Notes under the pieces: model-generated
Told to the model about the DNA's origin: nothing
Database searches by the model: none
What the model saw: the letters and a program-made list of their open reading frames with translations, nothing else
Translations under genes and position numbers: made by a program
From: Combretum micranthum
Taxonomy: Eukaryota > Streptophyta > Magnoliopsida > Myrtales > Combretaceae
Length of the DNA: 64,000 bases
Direction: 5' to 3'
Assembly: GCA_024138025.1 (NCBI GenBank)
Contig: JAMXBD010002804.1
Location: forward strand, 1 to 64,000
Shown: positions 34,534 through 45,926 of the stretch, piece by piece
Layout: every line of letters starts with the position of its first letter
Numbering within the stretch: the first letter of the stretch is position 1

Positions 34534-36259
34534 GAGCTTTTGAATTTTTAAAAGCTTTTTCTAAAATTTTCCAAAGTTTGTTATTCGAGTAATTATGTAT
34601 TTATTAAGCAATCTAGGGTATGATAGTGTGCTTAAATGCCTTATTTTGACTTTGTATCAATTTATTTGGATTCTTGGATGAATTTATATTTTGAACTTGT
34701 CAATTAGAGTTTAAGCTAAGAGTGGATTTTAATATTGATTAAACAGTGATAGATCCTCGCCCATTCAACTCCGTTAATTCCCGAGCTTTATCAGGTACGC
34801 AGTAACCTGCTTATCTCTGTTAGGATAGGCATTTATAAAACTTAAATATATAATAAGAAAAGTTAAAATGTGATTATTGCTTGTGTTTTATGCCGTTAAA
34901 ATCCAATTCCTACACCAGGTCATGTATGAACCTAATGGCGACCCCTCATGGTTTGATGAGTTTGGGATGGAAGTTGGTATCCGGTTCGGGGAGCGGCACC
35001 TTGCTTGGTTTGAGCACGGTAGATCTAGGCGCTTAGGCCACTCCTGTCATTTGAGATGACTTTTATTAAGTGGTACGGCGGGTAGTCGACGGGGGGTATA
35101 GATCGGTGAAAATTTATTTAAACTTGGTAGGAAGTACCATAGTTTAGTTCAAACGTTTATGAGAACGGGTGAACTATATTTTATGATATGGACCGAGTAT
35201 AAATAGAGCTAAGTAACGGCTATTAACCCTGGAGGAAGCTACTTTTCTCTTTGACTTAACGATATCTAGGACGGTATGAGTACCCGAACTACTTATATCA
35301 ACCCCCTGAGCGTCCGAGTGTTACTCAGGTCCCCTCGCGATCCCTGTTGTCCGGAGTTTGAATACTCCAGTGTTGATTGATTAATTAAAGATTAAAGAAT
35401 AATTGAATGGATGTTGCATATTGCATTTAGACTAAGCTTGTGTGCTTCATCTCGCTTTTGTATTTGTTGCTGTGTACTGGGCCTCTGGCTCATTCTTTTA
35501 ACAATTTCAGGTGATGACCTGGACGAGTCATATGCGAGCATGGGCTATGGCTCCGATTTTGGGGACTTCTTGGAGGAATATGAGGACTAGAGTTTGACCA
35601 GGACTGGACGGAAACATTCTTTTTGTAATAGACTAGATAGTTAGTGTAAACCCCGGTTTTCCAAGTAGCTAAGATAACCCTAGAACCGAAAACCCAAAAC
35701 CTTAAACCGGAATAGCTCAAGTCTGGAGTGAGAACTAGGAACCCTAATTCCGGCTTTTCCTCGGTTTCCAGTTAATAAACTTTTCTAAGAAAATTTAATT
35801 TTGATTATAGTTCTTGAATATATTTCAAACTAAGAAAATATCTGATTTTAAGAAAATTTCGATTCTAGGTCATCCCGAGACCCATTATAGAAAAACGTGC
35901 CCCGGAACTAGAATTTCAAAAATATTCTTATGAGTACTCATTTGAACCGAAATAAAATAAGGATTTCAAAAATATATTTTTCATAATTTTCCGGTTTATG
36001 AAAAATACAGTTATAGCCTTTTTATTTGTATTTCATTACTACCGGAAATTAAATTGTCTTGTCAACTATTCATTACTATTCATAAGTACTACCTAGTCTA
36101 CCTATTAGCCTACCCTACAAATCTAGCTCTTACCATCAATCACATCTCTTCCATTCTTCCATAACTTTTGTCCCTTCAACTTCAATTCACTTATGACTAA
36201 TGATAAAATCAAATCAAAGTTAAATCATGTTGGAACAAAGCAAATTCCCTTCCTCACCA

Positions 36260-36283
36260 CCCCCCCCCCCCCCCCCCCCCCCC
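36260..36283 (+). repeat. Homopolymer run of 24 C
   Basis: An uninterrupted C tract about 100 bp upstream of the TATA box. Related LTRs have only short C runs at this place. The other strand could form G-quadruplexes. The exact length may be affected by sequencing error. Confidence 0.85.
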
Positions 36284-36384
36284 TCTTAAGCTCCAAAACC
36301 GGCGCCACATGTGCCCCATCCATGCTCCATTTGTTTTTTTTTTTTTTGATTTTTTTCTTATTCACTTAACCTAAAATCAACTCC

Positions 36385-36392
36385 TATATAAA
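36385..36392 (+). promoter_or_regulatory. TATA box of group A solo LTR
   Basis: TATATAAA followed by CTATCTTTTTCTCTCTCTCC, the usual TATA plus CT-rich leader layout. Confidence 0.65.
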
Positions 36393-36553
36393 CTATCTTT
36401 TTCTCTCTCTCCTCATTCTTCACTTTCCAAAAGTTACAAAGTGTGAAAAAGCTCCTCAATCCTCTCTTCTTTCCCCTTTGGCCGAAACTTAGAGCCCCCA
36501 CACACACTCACAACTTCCTATATTTCTTCTTTTATCTTCCATTCCCACTTCAA

Positions 36554-38767
36554 GTAAGTAAAGATCCACTACTTCCAACTCATGAAACTTTGTTATGGCT
36601 AAGTGATTTTTGGTTATCTCAACTCCATGTTCCCATGATCTTGTAGTAGGAACAATGAGATAACAACACAAAAATCCCGAACCATTACAAAGTAGATCTA
36701 TCTTTTAAAGGAGTTTCCATACCAAAAGCTTTACTTTTATCCATCAAAAAGTCTTTTAAACAAAGGATCTTTTATAAAAATATGGTTTTTATGTTTTTAA
36801 AACTCATTTAAGCTTTTGATAAAGTAGATCCATCATCTTGATACTCATGATCATGTAGGCATTTATAGTTTCATTATTATTTTGTTCATATGTGCATAAA
36901 TAGTCTTTAACACTTTTGTCTTTAGTAAATGACTTTCTAGTGTATAGATCTATATATATATGGGTCCATGAAGTCAAAAAGAAAAGTACTTTACAAGAAA
37001 AAGACTTTTGAAAATTCGGATGACTTTGAAAACCAAGGTCAAAAACACTTTTAACAACTTCTAAACTTATATTTTATAAGAGAAATAAAGCCTATGGGTA
37101 ATAGATGATGTTTAGTAGTATTTTTCATGAGTCTAAAGGAGTTTTTACCAAAGAAAATGTTGGAAACAAGAAATGAAGTCCATAGGAGTTTTGAGTTAAA
37201 AGTTATGAAAACCAAATTCGTAATAATGGATGTAGGGTTAGAAAACACTATTTTTCCAACTTCAAAAATGATATTTTCTTAAATAAATGAAGTCCTTAGG
37301 ATATAGGTATAATAGATACTTAAAGTTTCAAGTATAAAATATATTTTTCCTAAAGGAATCAACTTGAAAATGAACTTTTGTAAATTCGGATTTTTGGAAA
37401 CTCCATAGTAAAAGACCCCCTTAGAAGTTTATAAATGTGAATTTTATTAAAGAAATAAAGGCCTTAGGATATAACTAATATAGGGGTCAAATATTCTTTA
37501 AACAAAATAGAGTTTTCCTAAAGAAAATCCATGTAAAATGTAGATGTGGTCAAGTGTAGTAATTTCACTTACTAAATATTGAGGGAAATGGTTTCTAAGG
37601 AAAGTTTGTTTTCTAAAAATCATTAAATCTAAAAGTTATAAGAACATAGACTCCTTAAGGTTCACATCATGACATTCATGATAGGGAAAATCATTTCCAT
37701 TGCATTTAGCATCATATTACACTTAGGAATCTCAAATGCATTCATGAAAACCACATTTTTTGAATCAAGGAACCCGCTGTACAGATCTGATCCCTCAATT
37801 TCGAGGCTTAGATATTTTGAAAACTTGATTTAAACTTCATATTTAGAAAGCTCTTCCGAAGTAGATAGAAATCGGTATAAAATTTGCGAAATTGACTTAA
37901 AACGACCAAGTTATGGCCATTTTAAAACGGAACTTCGGAAATGACGCGAATTCTGATTTCACTAAGTTTCCTTAGAGTTTTAGTATCCTAAGTTGATAGA
38001 ATACTTATTAGGGTAATTTCTTATATGAATAGGTGAACCCGTGGACGGTGACGAGTTACCTCCGGACTATTATTACTAGAAGACCGGAGTACCAATGGCG
38101 GAGTGAGTTTTTCTTCCCAATTCATTTATTGTATGTGCTTGTAAAGTAGTGCACTAGAATGTAGGTCAATTGAATGGAATATGAATGATGGGGATTAATG
38201 GGAAATTATATGATTGTTGATGATGTGAGAACATAATTAAGAATATCGAAACCGGGTGATAAACTTTGATTGTATAGTTAGCTATGATGGATTGTCTGAT
38301 AAATTGATTGATCACCTAAGTAAATTGGCTTAATCAACTACTTGAGTAAATGATAAATTGACATGTGCATATCACAAGGGGATGGAGCATGAGCATTTGT
38401 AGGTTAGTCGTGAACCATAAACGACATCGAATAATCGTAGGTTAGTCGTGAACCATAAACGACATCGAATAATCGTAGGTTAGTCGTGAACCATAAACGA
38501 CATCGAATAATTGTAGGTTAGCCGTGATCTATAAACGGGATATTGTTAGTACCGCAGGATTCGTTAATCTGCTAACCCGGGATGGAGGGCGCAATTCCAT
38601 CCACATATGATTTCCGCTTGGTCATATGTATGTTGAACTCATGTGCTTGATGCATACACTTGCTTGATTAATAACTTGCTTGAATTGTTGTGACATAAAT
38701 GTTTTTGTGGGAGATTACACTCACTAAGCTAGTTAGCTTACGTCCCTACAGTCCGTTCCTTTTGCAG
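36554..38767 (+). other. Candidate leader intron in group A LTR (best donor)
   Basis: The donor-like site CAA followed by GTAAGTA is close to the plant consensus. The acceptor-like block has CTTAC, then CCGTTCCTTTTGCAG ending at 38767. Implied length 2,214 bp. Inference only. Confidence 0.45.
38400..38537 (+). repeat. 38-bp tandem repeat in LTR
   Basis: Three full units (38400-38437, 38438-38475, 38476-38513) and a partial fourth, each containing CGTGAACCATAAACGACATC. It is the counterpart of the 30-bp array in the other group A LTRs, but with a different unit length. Confidence 0.9.
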
Positions 38768-39470
38768 CTTACACATTTATGGCTTAGGCGAAGAGACCCG
38801 GCTGAACAGGTACCGAAGCTAGGAGTTTTCCCTAGAAGTTATAATTTTTGTATTAGACTTCCATAGAAAACTTCTAAGACTTGGATGACTGTAATGGACC
38901 GTTAAATATTCTTTTACGGGGGAATGCCCCTTAGAATTATGTAATATTTATTTATGTTCATGAATTATATCCTATTGCCCATGCATGCTAAATTAAGCTT
39001 TTATCTCCATTCGGATTTGTACTCTATTGTGTAAAGGTACGCCTTACATCTATATGAGACTCTCGAAAGACTAAGGTGGTAATTCGGGAATTATATGGCA
39101 TGCGGCGGACTGTTACGTTTAGGGTACCCTATGGGGCGTGACAGTTAGTTAGAATGGATGTTTGTAAAGCTTTGTTAAGCTTTATATTTTGTTATTTTGT
39201 TTAAGGCTTGTAAGAAGCCTGTGGATGTAATATATGTATGTATATAACTAGCTTGATCTGCCATTGTTTGAAGTTGTGTATATATATATGTTAATATGTT
39301 TTGAAAAGCTACTAAGTAATTATTTCTCAAAATGATTTATTCCTTAAGATTAGGTGAACAATTCATCAAACAATCCTTTTAAGACAACCTTGCATATAAT
39401 TCTGCAGATTATATGTGGTTGGAGAACTGCTATTGCTTATTTCAGCTAGGGGTAATAGCGGGTCCTTATA

Positions 39471-39797
39471 GTTGGTATCAAAGCCTAGTTTGATTAATTG
39501 TTTGCCTAATTAAAATGATTTGTTTGACTTGACTTAGACACAAATAGGTAGAATAGGATGAGCATAGTTGCTAAGTTGCTTGAATGCTTGTGTTTGTTTG
39601 TTCTTGAATGTTTTGTGCTTATTGCTTGCCTTATTGCTTGACGGATTGTTTGTTATGATGTGTGGTTGTGAATGCTAATTAATAGGTTGAATGTGTGACT
39701 TGAATGCATATACCTGTATGTGTGTTGAATGTATTGTGTATGGCTATTAAGATGGACAGGTTAAGAAGATCTACTAGACAGCAATCAGATAGAAAGC
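39471..39797 (+). other. Primer-binding site and leader of T element
   Basis: TGGTATCAAAGCC (39473-39485) lies two bases after the LTR and matches the initiator-Met tRNA 3' end with one mismatch. The rest is an untranslated leader with several TGxTTG-rich stretches leading to the gag ATG at 39798. Confidence 0.85.
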
Positions 39798-40520
39798 ATG
39801 CCACCGCCACAGTCTTCATCTACATCTGCTCCTACATCATCTTCTACCCCAAGTAATGAGACCACTCCATCTCCAGCATCGGCTTCTGCTTCTCAGATTC
39901 CTTTACCGACTCCGATTCCGCCACCACCACCTATGCCGCCTATTCCTCCTATGTCACAGATGCCTACAGGTGATCCGAATTCCATGTATGGCATGATGAG
40001 AGATATGATGGCGATGATGCAACAATATCAGGTGATGATGTCCCAGCAGACACAGTACTTCATGCAGCAAGGTAATCAACCTGGAGTGAGACTTAATGAA
40101 GCACCACCTGTGATTGATCAAGCTAATTAGATTAAGTTACATGACTTCAGTAAGATGGTTCCAGAGTTTGATGGAACGAGCATTGATCCGACAGTGGCTG
40201 AGAACTGGATAGAAGAATTAGAGAAGACATTTGCCGCCAGTAGTACTCCTGAAGATAAGAAAGTGAGCTTAGCAGTTTACATGATGAAGAGAGAGGCTTA
40301 TAACTGGTGGAGACTAGCTAGTGGAAATTTGCAACAACCCATCTCTTGGATTACATTCAAGGATACCTTCTTCACTAAGTACTTCCCGAATTCAGTACGA
40401 GAGAGGATGATTTCTGATTGGTTGAACTTGAGACAAGGAAGCAAGACCATAGATGAGTACCATGGAGAGTTTTCAGGTTGCTACGCTTTGCTGGAGGAGA
40501 TTATCGTGATGAGAGGATGA
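39798..40520 (+). pseudogene. gag, N-terminal and capsid parts (T element)
   Basis: The ATG at 39798 opens a Pro/Ser/Thr-rich, then Met/Gln-rich N-terminal region of 110 codons. A TAG stop at 40128-40130 interrupts it, and the same frame continues at 40155 with the conserved capsid region (MVPEFDGTSIDPTVAENWIEE, WWRLASGN, FFTKYFPNSVRERM, DEYHGEF). The frame then shifts by about one base near 40490, and gag continues in the next frame. Gag forms the particle that packages element RNA. The stop and shift together rule out a full-length product from this copy. Confidence 0.9.
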
Positions 40521-41908
40521 AGGTTCAGAAGTTTCAGAACGGTTTGAATGAAGAGATTCAGAATGAAGTGAAGAAGTTCGAATTGCACACTCTATTAGAT
40601 TTAGTTGCCAAAGCTTTGTTGATGGAACAGATAAATAATGATAGTCGAGTTAGGAGAACCCGAAGAGCTGCTTTCATGGGGAAGAGACCTGCTCCAGCCA
40701 CATCTTATGGCGGTTATCAAGGTGTTAGTAAAAGAGGCTATTATCAAAACCGAGGAAAGAGACCTTACCTAAGAAAACAAGGAGGTCAGAAATTAACATC
40801 TAAGGCTTCTACACCAGTGTTTGAGAAGAAATGCCCTAGATGCTATGGTCCTCATGAAGAGACAACTTGTAAGTGGACTCCCGGAGCGTGCTTCTCATGT
40901 GGTCAAGTTGGGCATAAATACACAGAGTGTCAGAATCCCAAGCTACCACCAGTGTTTTGTGCTTATTGTAAGCAAAGAGGGCATCATATTTCCAATTGCA
41001 AAGATCGACCTGATGTTAAAAAGGGAATGAATGTGGAAAAAGGGAAGACAAATGCTAGAGTTTTCACCCTACAGCAAGTTGAAGATACGCCTGCAGTAGA
41101 CACCTTGGCAGGTATTCTGAATGTGTGTGATAGGAATGCTTATGTGTTGATTGATACAGGGGCGACTCATGCATGTATTTCTGAGAATTTCATGAACGAT
41201 TGTAATCTTGCTTCTGAAGTGTTGAGTGATCGTGTTATGTGTGTAACTACTCCGTTAGTGATTGAAAATAGGCATCCATGTGTGTGTAAGAATGTGAATG
41301 TGATGATTTCTGATGTGAGCATGCCTATTGATATGATAGTGTTACCTTTATCTGATTTTGATGTAATATTGGGAATGAATTGGCTAAATCATTATAAGGT
41401 CACTATCGATTGTAGTAGAGCGGAGTTGAGTTTTGATTTGGATGAAGGAAGGTTTTCATATATGTTAGAGAGGTTAAGACCTAAGAGTATGAAGTTCATG
41501 GAGTTGTGGGAGAAACCGGTTATAGCAGCTATGAGTATGGAGGAAGTAGATATCAACATGGTGCCAGTTGTGAATGGGTTTGGATGTATGTTTCCTGAGA
41601 AGTTACCTGGATTACCACCTGATAGAGAGATAGAGTTTGGAATTGAAGTGTTACCAGGAACGGTACCTATCTCTAAAGCTCCATACAGAATGGCTCCAGC
41701 CGAGTTGAAAGAGTTGAAGTTGCAATTGCAAGAATTGCAAGACTTGGGTTTTATTAGACCAAGCATATCCCCGTGGGGTGCTCCAGTGCTTTTTGTCAAG
41801 AAGAAGGATGAGAGTTTGCGTATGTGTATTGACTACAGAGAATTGAACCGGGTTACTATCAAGAATAAGTATCCTTTGCCACGGATTGACGATCTGTTTG
41901 ATCATTGA
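40478..41908 (+). pseudogene. gag C-terminus, protease and N-terminal RT (T element)
   Basis: This is a 476-codon frame. Residues 1-60 complete the capsid ([17 protein letters not shown]). A basic region follows, then three cysteine clusters: CPRC near 119, the canonical knuckle [14 protein letters not shown] at 138-151, and [14 protein letters not shown] at 161-174. The aspartic protease active site [13 protein letters not shown] lies around 223-235. RT begins near 370 ([18 protein letters not shown]) and reaches [21 protein letters not shown] and PRIDDLFD. The frame ends one codon later at a single-base deletion near 41905, and RT resumes in the next frame. Confidence 0.93.
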
Positions 41909-44241
41909 AGGGAGCAACTGTGTTTTCTAAGATCGACTTGAGATCAGGATACTATCAGCTTAAGATTAAATCTCAAGACATTCAGAAGACAGCTTTCAGA
42001 ACCAGATATGGACACTTCGAATTTTTAGTGATGCCTTTCGGGTTAACCAATGCACCAGCTGCATTTATGGACTTGATGAATAGAGTCTTCAAGGATTATT
42101 TGGATTCATTTGTCATAGTCTTCATTGACGATATCTTGATCTATTCCCGAAGCAAAGAAGAGCATCAAGAGCATTTGAGACTTGTGTTACAAAGGCTTCG
42201 AGAGAAGAAACTATATGCCAAGTTTAACAAGTGTCAGTTTTGGTTAGAGGAGATATCTTTTCTTGGACATATTATTTCAAAAGAAGGAGTCTCAGTTGAT
42301 CCAACGAAGATTGAGGCGATTCTCAAGTGGACAAGGCCTACAACGGTGAGTGAAATCAGAAGCTTTCTTGGATTAGCTGGATATTATCGAAGATTTGTGG
42401 AAGGATTCTCAAAGATTGCATCTCCATTAACCCGATTGACCCGAAAGAATGTTAGGTTTGAATGGGATGATAGATGTGAGAAGAGCTTTGAAGAGTTGAA
42501 GGAGAGATTGATATCGGCTCCTATCTTGGCGCTACCAGTCCATGGAAAGGAATTCATAGTCTTCAGTGATGCATCTATTCAAGGACTCGGTTGTGTGCTT
42601 ATGCAAGACGGGAGAGTTATAGCTTATGCTTCCAGACAGTTGAAACCACATGAAAAGAATTATCCAGTACACGATTTAGAGTTAGCAGCTGTTATACTTG
42701 CACTGAAATTGTGGAGACATTATTTGTTTGGAGAGAAGTGTAAGATCTATACGGACCACAAGAGTTTAAAGTACATCTTCACACAGAAAGAACTCAATAT
42801 GAGACAGAGAAGATGGCTTGAACTACTTAAGGATTATGACGTGGAGATCCTCTACCATCCCGGGAAAGCTAATGTAGTAGCGGATGCGCTTAGTAGAAAG
42901 AAACATGAAGACATTGCTACTTTGCTTTCTAGCCAAAAGGAGATCCAGATAGAGTTCATGAAGCTAGATCTTGAAGTCACTGTGGAGCAAGTAGATGTGA
43001 TGTTAGCTCAACTGTCTTTGCAACCAACAATTCTGGATAGAATTAAACAAGCTCAAGAGGAAGACGATGAAACCAAAGGAATAAAGGATTCTATAAGGAT
43101 TGGGAAAAGGAAAGAATTAAGGATTGATATGGATGGTGTTGTGAGATATGGGAATCGACTATTTGTGCCATGTGGGTTAAGAGAAGAAGTCATGAAGGAA
43201 GCCCATTCCTCTCCATATTCGATTCACCCCGGAAGTACAAAAATGTATAAGGATCTAAAAAGAAATTATTGGTGGGAAGGTTTAAAGAGGGATGTAGCTC
43301 AATATGTCTCTAAGTGTATGGTTTGTCAACAAGTAAAGATTGAACATCAACGGCCCGGAGGAGAACTTCAACCTTTGTCAGTGCCTGAATGGAAATGGGA
43401 AGACATTACCATGGATTTTGTATCGGCTTTACCCAAAACCATAACCAAGTATGAAGTTGTTTGGGTTATCGTGGATAGATTGACAAAGTCGGCTCATTTC
43501 ATACCATTAAGAGTTGGAGAATCATTGGAGAAGATGGCACATACCTATATCAAAGAGATAGTGAGATTGCATGGTATTCCAAAGACGATCACTTCAGATA
43601 GGGATTCACGCTTTGTCAGCAGATTTTGGAAGAGTCTACATACTGCTTTGGGTACACAGCTTCAGTTTAGCACGGCATTTCATCCTCAGACAGACGGGCA
43701 ATCTGAAAGAACGATCCAGATCTTGGAAGATATGTTAAGAGCATGTGCCTTAGACTTTGGCAATAGATGGGATACATATTTGCCACTCATAGAGTTTTCT
43801 TACAACAATAGCTTCCAAGCAACGATTCAGATGGCGCCTTATGAAGCACTGTATGGTAGGAAGTGCAGATCCCCAATACATTGGGATGAAGTTGGTGAAA
43901 GAACAGTTTTGGGTCCTGAGTTAGTACAGCAAGCGGTTGACAAGATCCGAGTGATTAAGCAGAGAATGAAGACGGCTCAAGATCGGTATAAGAGCTATGC
44001 TGACATGAGGAGAAGACCATTGGAATTCGAAGTTGGTGACCATGTATTCCTTAAGATCTCACCAACAAAAGGAGTGATTAGATTTGGGGTTAAAGGAAAG
44101 TTGAATCCAAGATATATAGGTCCATATGAAGTTTTGGAAAGAATCGGGCCATTAGCTTACCGACTAGCTTTACCCCCGAATTTGTCCGAAGTTCGATGTG
44201 TTTCATGTGTCACAGCTCAGAAAGTGTGTATCGGATCCTGA
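41905..44241 (+). pseudogene. RT, RNase H and integrase (T element)
   Basis: This 778-codon frame copies element RNA into DNA and inserts it. [14 protein letters not shown], then [12 protein letters not shown], then the catalytic FIDD at 73-76. RNase H: FSDAS with D222, E259, YTDHKS with D284, and VADALSR at 325-331. Integrase: HHCC zinc domain with H434, H441, C471 and C474; DDE core with D524 ([10 protein letters not shown]), D565 (SDRD) and E601 (QSERT), the last two 35 residues apart as expected. A C-terminal [20 protein letters not shown] region follows. All catalytic residues look intact. It is called a pseudogene because it lacks its own start region and is shifted out of frame at both ends. 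Confidence 0.95.
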
Positions 44242-44452
44242 AGCTATCGTCTCTACTCATCAACCCGAGATTCAACCCGACCTAAGCACAATTGAGAAAC
44301 CTATTAAGATCTTGGACAAGATTGACAAGGTATTGAGAAAGAAAGTAATTCCTTTTGTCAAAGTTTTGTGGTCGGGTCAAAGCGAAAGAGAGGCGACTTG
44401 GGAACCCGAAGATGAGATGAGACAGAAGTATCCCGAGTTGTTTGAGCAATGA
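44198..44452 (+). pseudogene. Integrase C-terminus with chromodomain-like end (T element)
   Basis: The frame shifts near 44200, and this 84-codon segment ([15 protein letters not shown]) completes the integrase. Residues 45-84 hold a chromodomain-like region ending VLWSGQSEREATWEPEDEM. Chromodomain tails mark the chromovirus branch of Ty3/gypsy. It stops 35 bp before the polypurine tract. Confidence 0.88.
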
Positions 44453-44487
44453 TTAAGGTATGATAAGTTTCGAGGACGAAACTTTTT

Positions 44488-44501
44488 GAAGGAGGGGAGA
44501 A
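44488..44501 (+). other. Polypurine tract of T element
   Basis: GAAGGAGGGGAGAA lies immediately before the 3' LTR start at 44502. The region upstream (AAGTTTCGAGGACGAAACTTT) can form a small inverted repeat, a common feature near the 3' end of chromovirus pol. Confidence 0.85.
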
Positions 44502-45766
44502 TGAAATAGCCAAGAAATTCCTATATTGCATGCTAGTATGATATTTGGATGATATATATATATATATGTGTATGTTTAGTAATATAATTAAGGAATGTGT
44601 TATTTTATATATGATTAGTATTATGAAATTAATATTATTGTTTGATATCCATAAATGTGTGAATAGTTTAATGAATGTGTGTGTCTTTTTGTAAATTAAT
44701 ATGCATGCATTATGTTTAGAATGTAATCAAATTGTTTTGAAGTTGCTTAATTCATGACAGAAATTTTGTGAATTTTTAAACCCATATTTTGAGCTCAAAT
44801 TTAACTCAAATGCATTTGAAATTCACCCAAATTAAACCTAGGACAAATATACCCCTTAAAGGTAAGATTTGGATAACAAATTACTCTAATTGGACAAGAT
44901 AAGTCCTCCTTTTTGGCAGCCATAATTTCCATACGAATTTCATCTTCTTTCTTTCTTTCTTTCTTTCCTTCTTTTATCAATCCAAAATTTTGAACCCTAA
45001 GCCAAGGTTTACTACAAGCTTAAGGATTTGAATAACATTCCAAGTCAAGATTCACTCATGTGAGTTTAATGCAATCTTTGTGTAAACCCCGGGAATTCTC
45101 GGTAGCTAGAAAACCCCAGGAGTTGGAGACGAAACCCTAATCCGATCAGATTGAGTTTAGTGAATAGAGCCTAGGAACCCTAAATCCGGTTTTCCTTCGG
45201 TTTCATAGTAAAATAAATAAATTGGAGTGAATGAATTTGAATTGTTGTTCCAAAGTACATTTCAAACCTTTGAAAGTTTTAAATTCGGGAATTTTTCAAT
45301 TCCGGGCCTTCCCGAGCCCAATTACGGAAAAGCGTGCCCCGGGCCACGGATTCAGAAAAATATTCCGGAATATTCATTAGAACCGTAATTTTATAAGGAT
45401 TCCAAAAATATCAATTTCATAATTTTCCGAGCTATAAAGATTACAGTTATAGCTTTTCCCGTGTTTTCGGAACAACCGGTAAAGTAGATGTCTTGTCTAC
45501 TATTCACAAGTACAACCTACACTACACACTACCCATACCCTATTCTTACATCCTTACAACTACTCATTTCAATTTTCTTTTCCAAGAAATTTTGTCTTTT
45601 GAATAATTATTACATTTATTACAATTTCATTTACTAAATTACAAATAACAAATTTTTGAAACTCACACACACACACACACAAAGGAGGCCGGCGCCCCTC
45701 CCTCCTATTTTCCCCTCATTGTATTATTTTTACTTCTTTTAATTAACTAAACCCTAATGCACTTCA

Positions 45767-45776
45767 ATATATATAC
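45767..45776 (+). promoter_or_regulatory. TATA box of group A solo LTR
   Basis: ATATATATAC upstream of a TTTTCTCTCTCTC leader, conserved with 1457 and 27007. Confidence 0.6.
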
Positions 45777-45926
45777 TAAATTTTCTCTCTCTCTCTTCAT
45801 TTTCTTCTTTCAAATTTTCAAAAGGAGCAAAACCTCTCTTCCTCTCCTCTCAAGTGCCGAGCACTCCCCTCCCCTTCCTCTTGCATTTCAACTTTGTTTC
45901 CTCCTTTCTTCTTCAAGACCTCTTTG

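Larger units (their letters stand above)
35645..39143 (+). mobile_element. Group A solo LTR nested in the T 5' LTR (3.5 kb)
   Basis: It starts TGTAAACCCCGG and ends ATGGGGCGTGACA, with a perfect target duplication GTTAG (35640-35644 and 39144-39148). The uninterrupted T 3' LTR at 50353-50371 shows the empty site. It is a different subfamily from 45081-48475. It has a TATA box at 36385, a donor-like GTAAGTA at 36554, three AATTCGGAT units (37013-37540), the conserved module (37846-37937), a 38-bp tandem repeat, an acceptor-like block ending at 38767, and a run of 24 C at 36260-36283. No internal element sequence follows. Confidence 0.94.
33156..39470 (+). repeat. 5' LTR of T element (with nested solo LTR)
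   Basis: It starts TGAAATAGCC. The end reads CCTTATA instead of the CCTTACA seen in the 3' LTR, a single change of the terminal CA. It holds a CT-rich stretch (33600-33640), the GC-rich block, the CTGGGCCTCTGGCTCATT acceptor-like block ending at 35510, the acidic frame just after it, and the group A insertion at 35645. About 2.8 kb without the insertion. Confidence 0.92.

Noticed and set aside
41392..41917. Minus-strand frames of 88-135 codons
   Set aside because: They are antisense shadows of the protease and RT coding strand.
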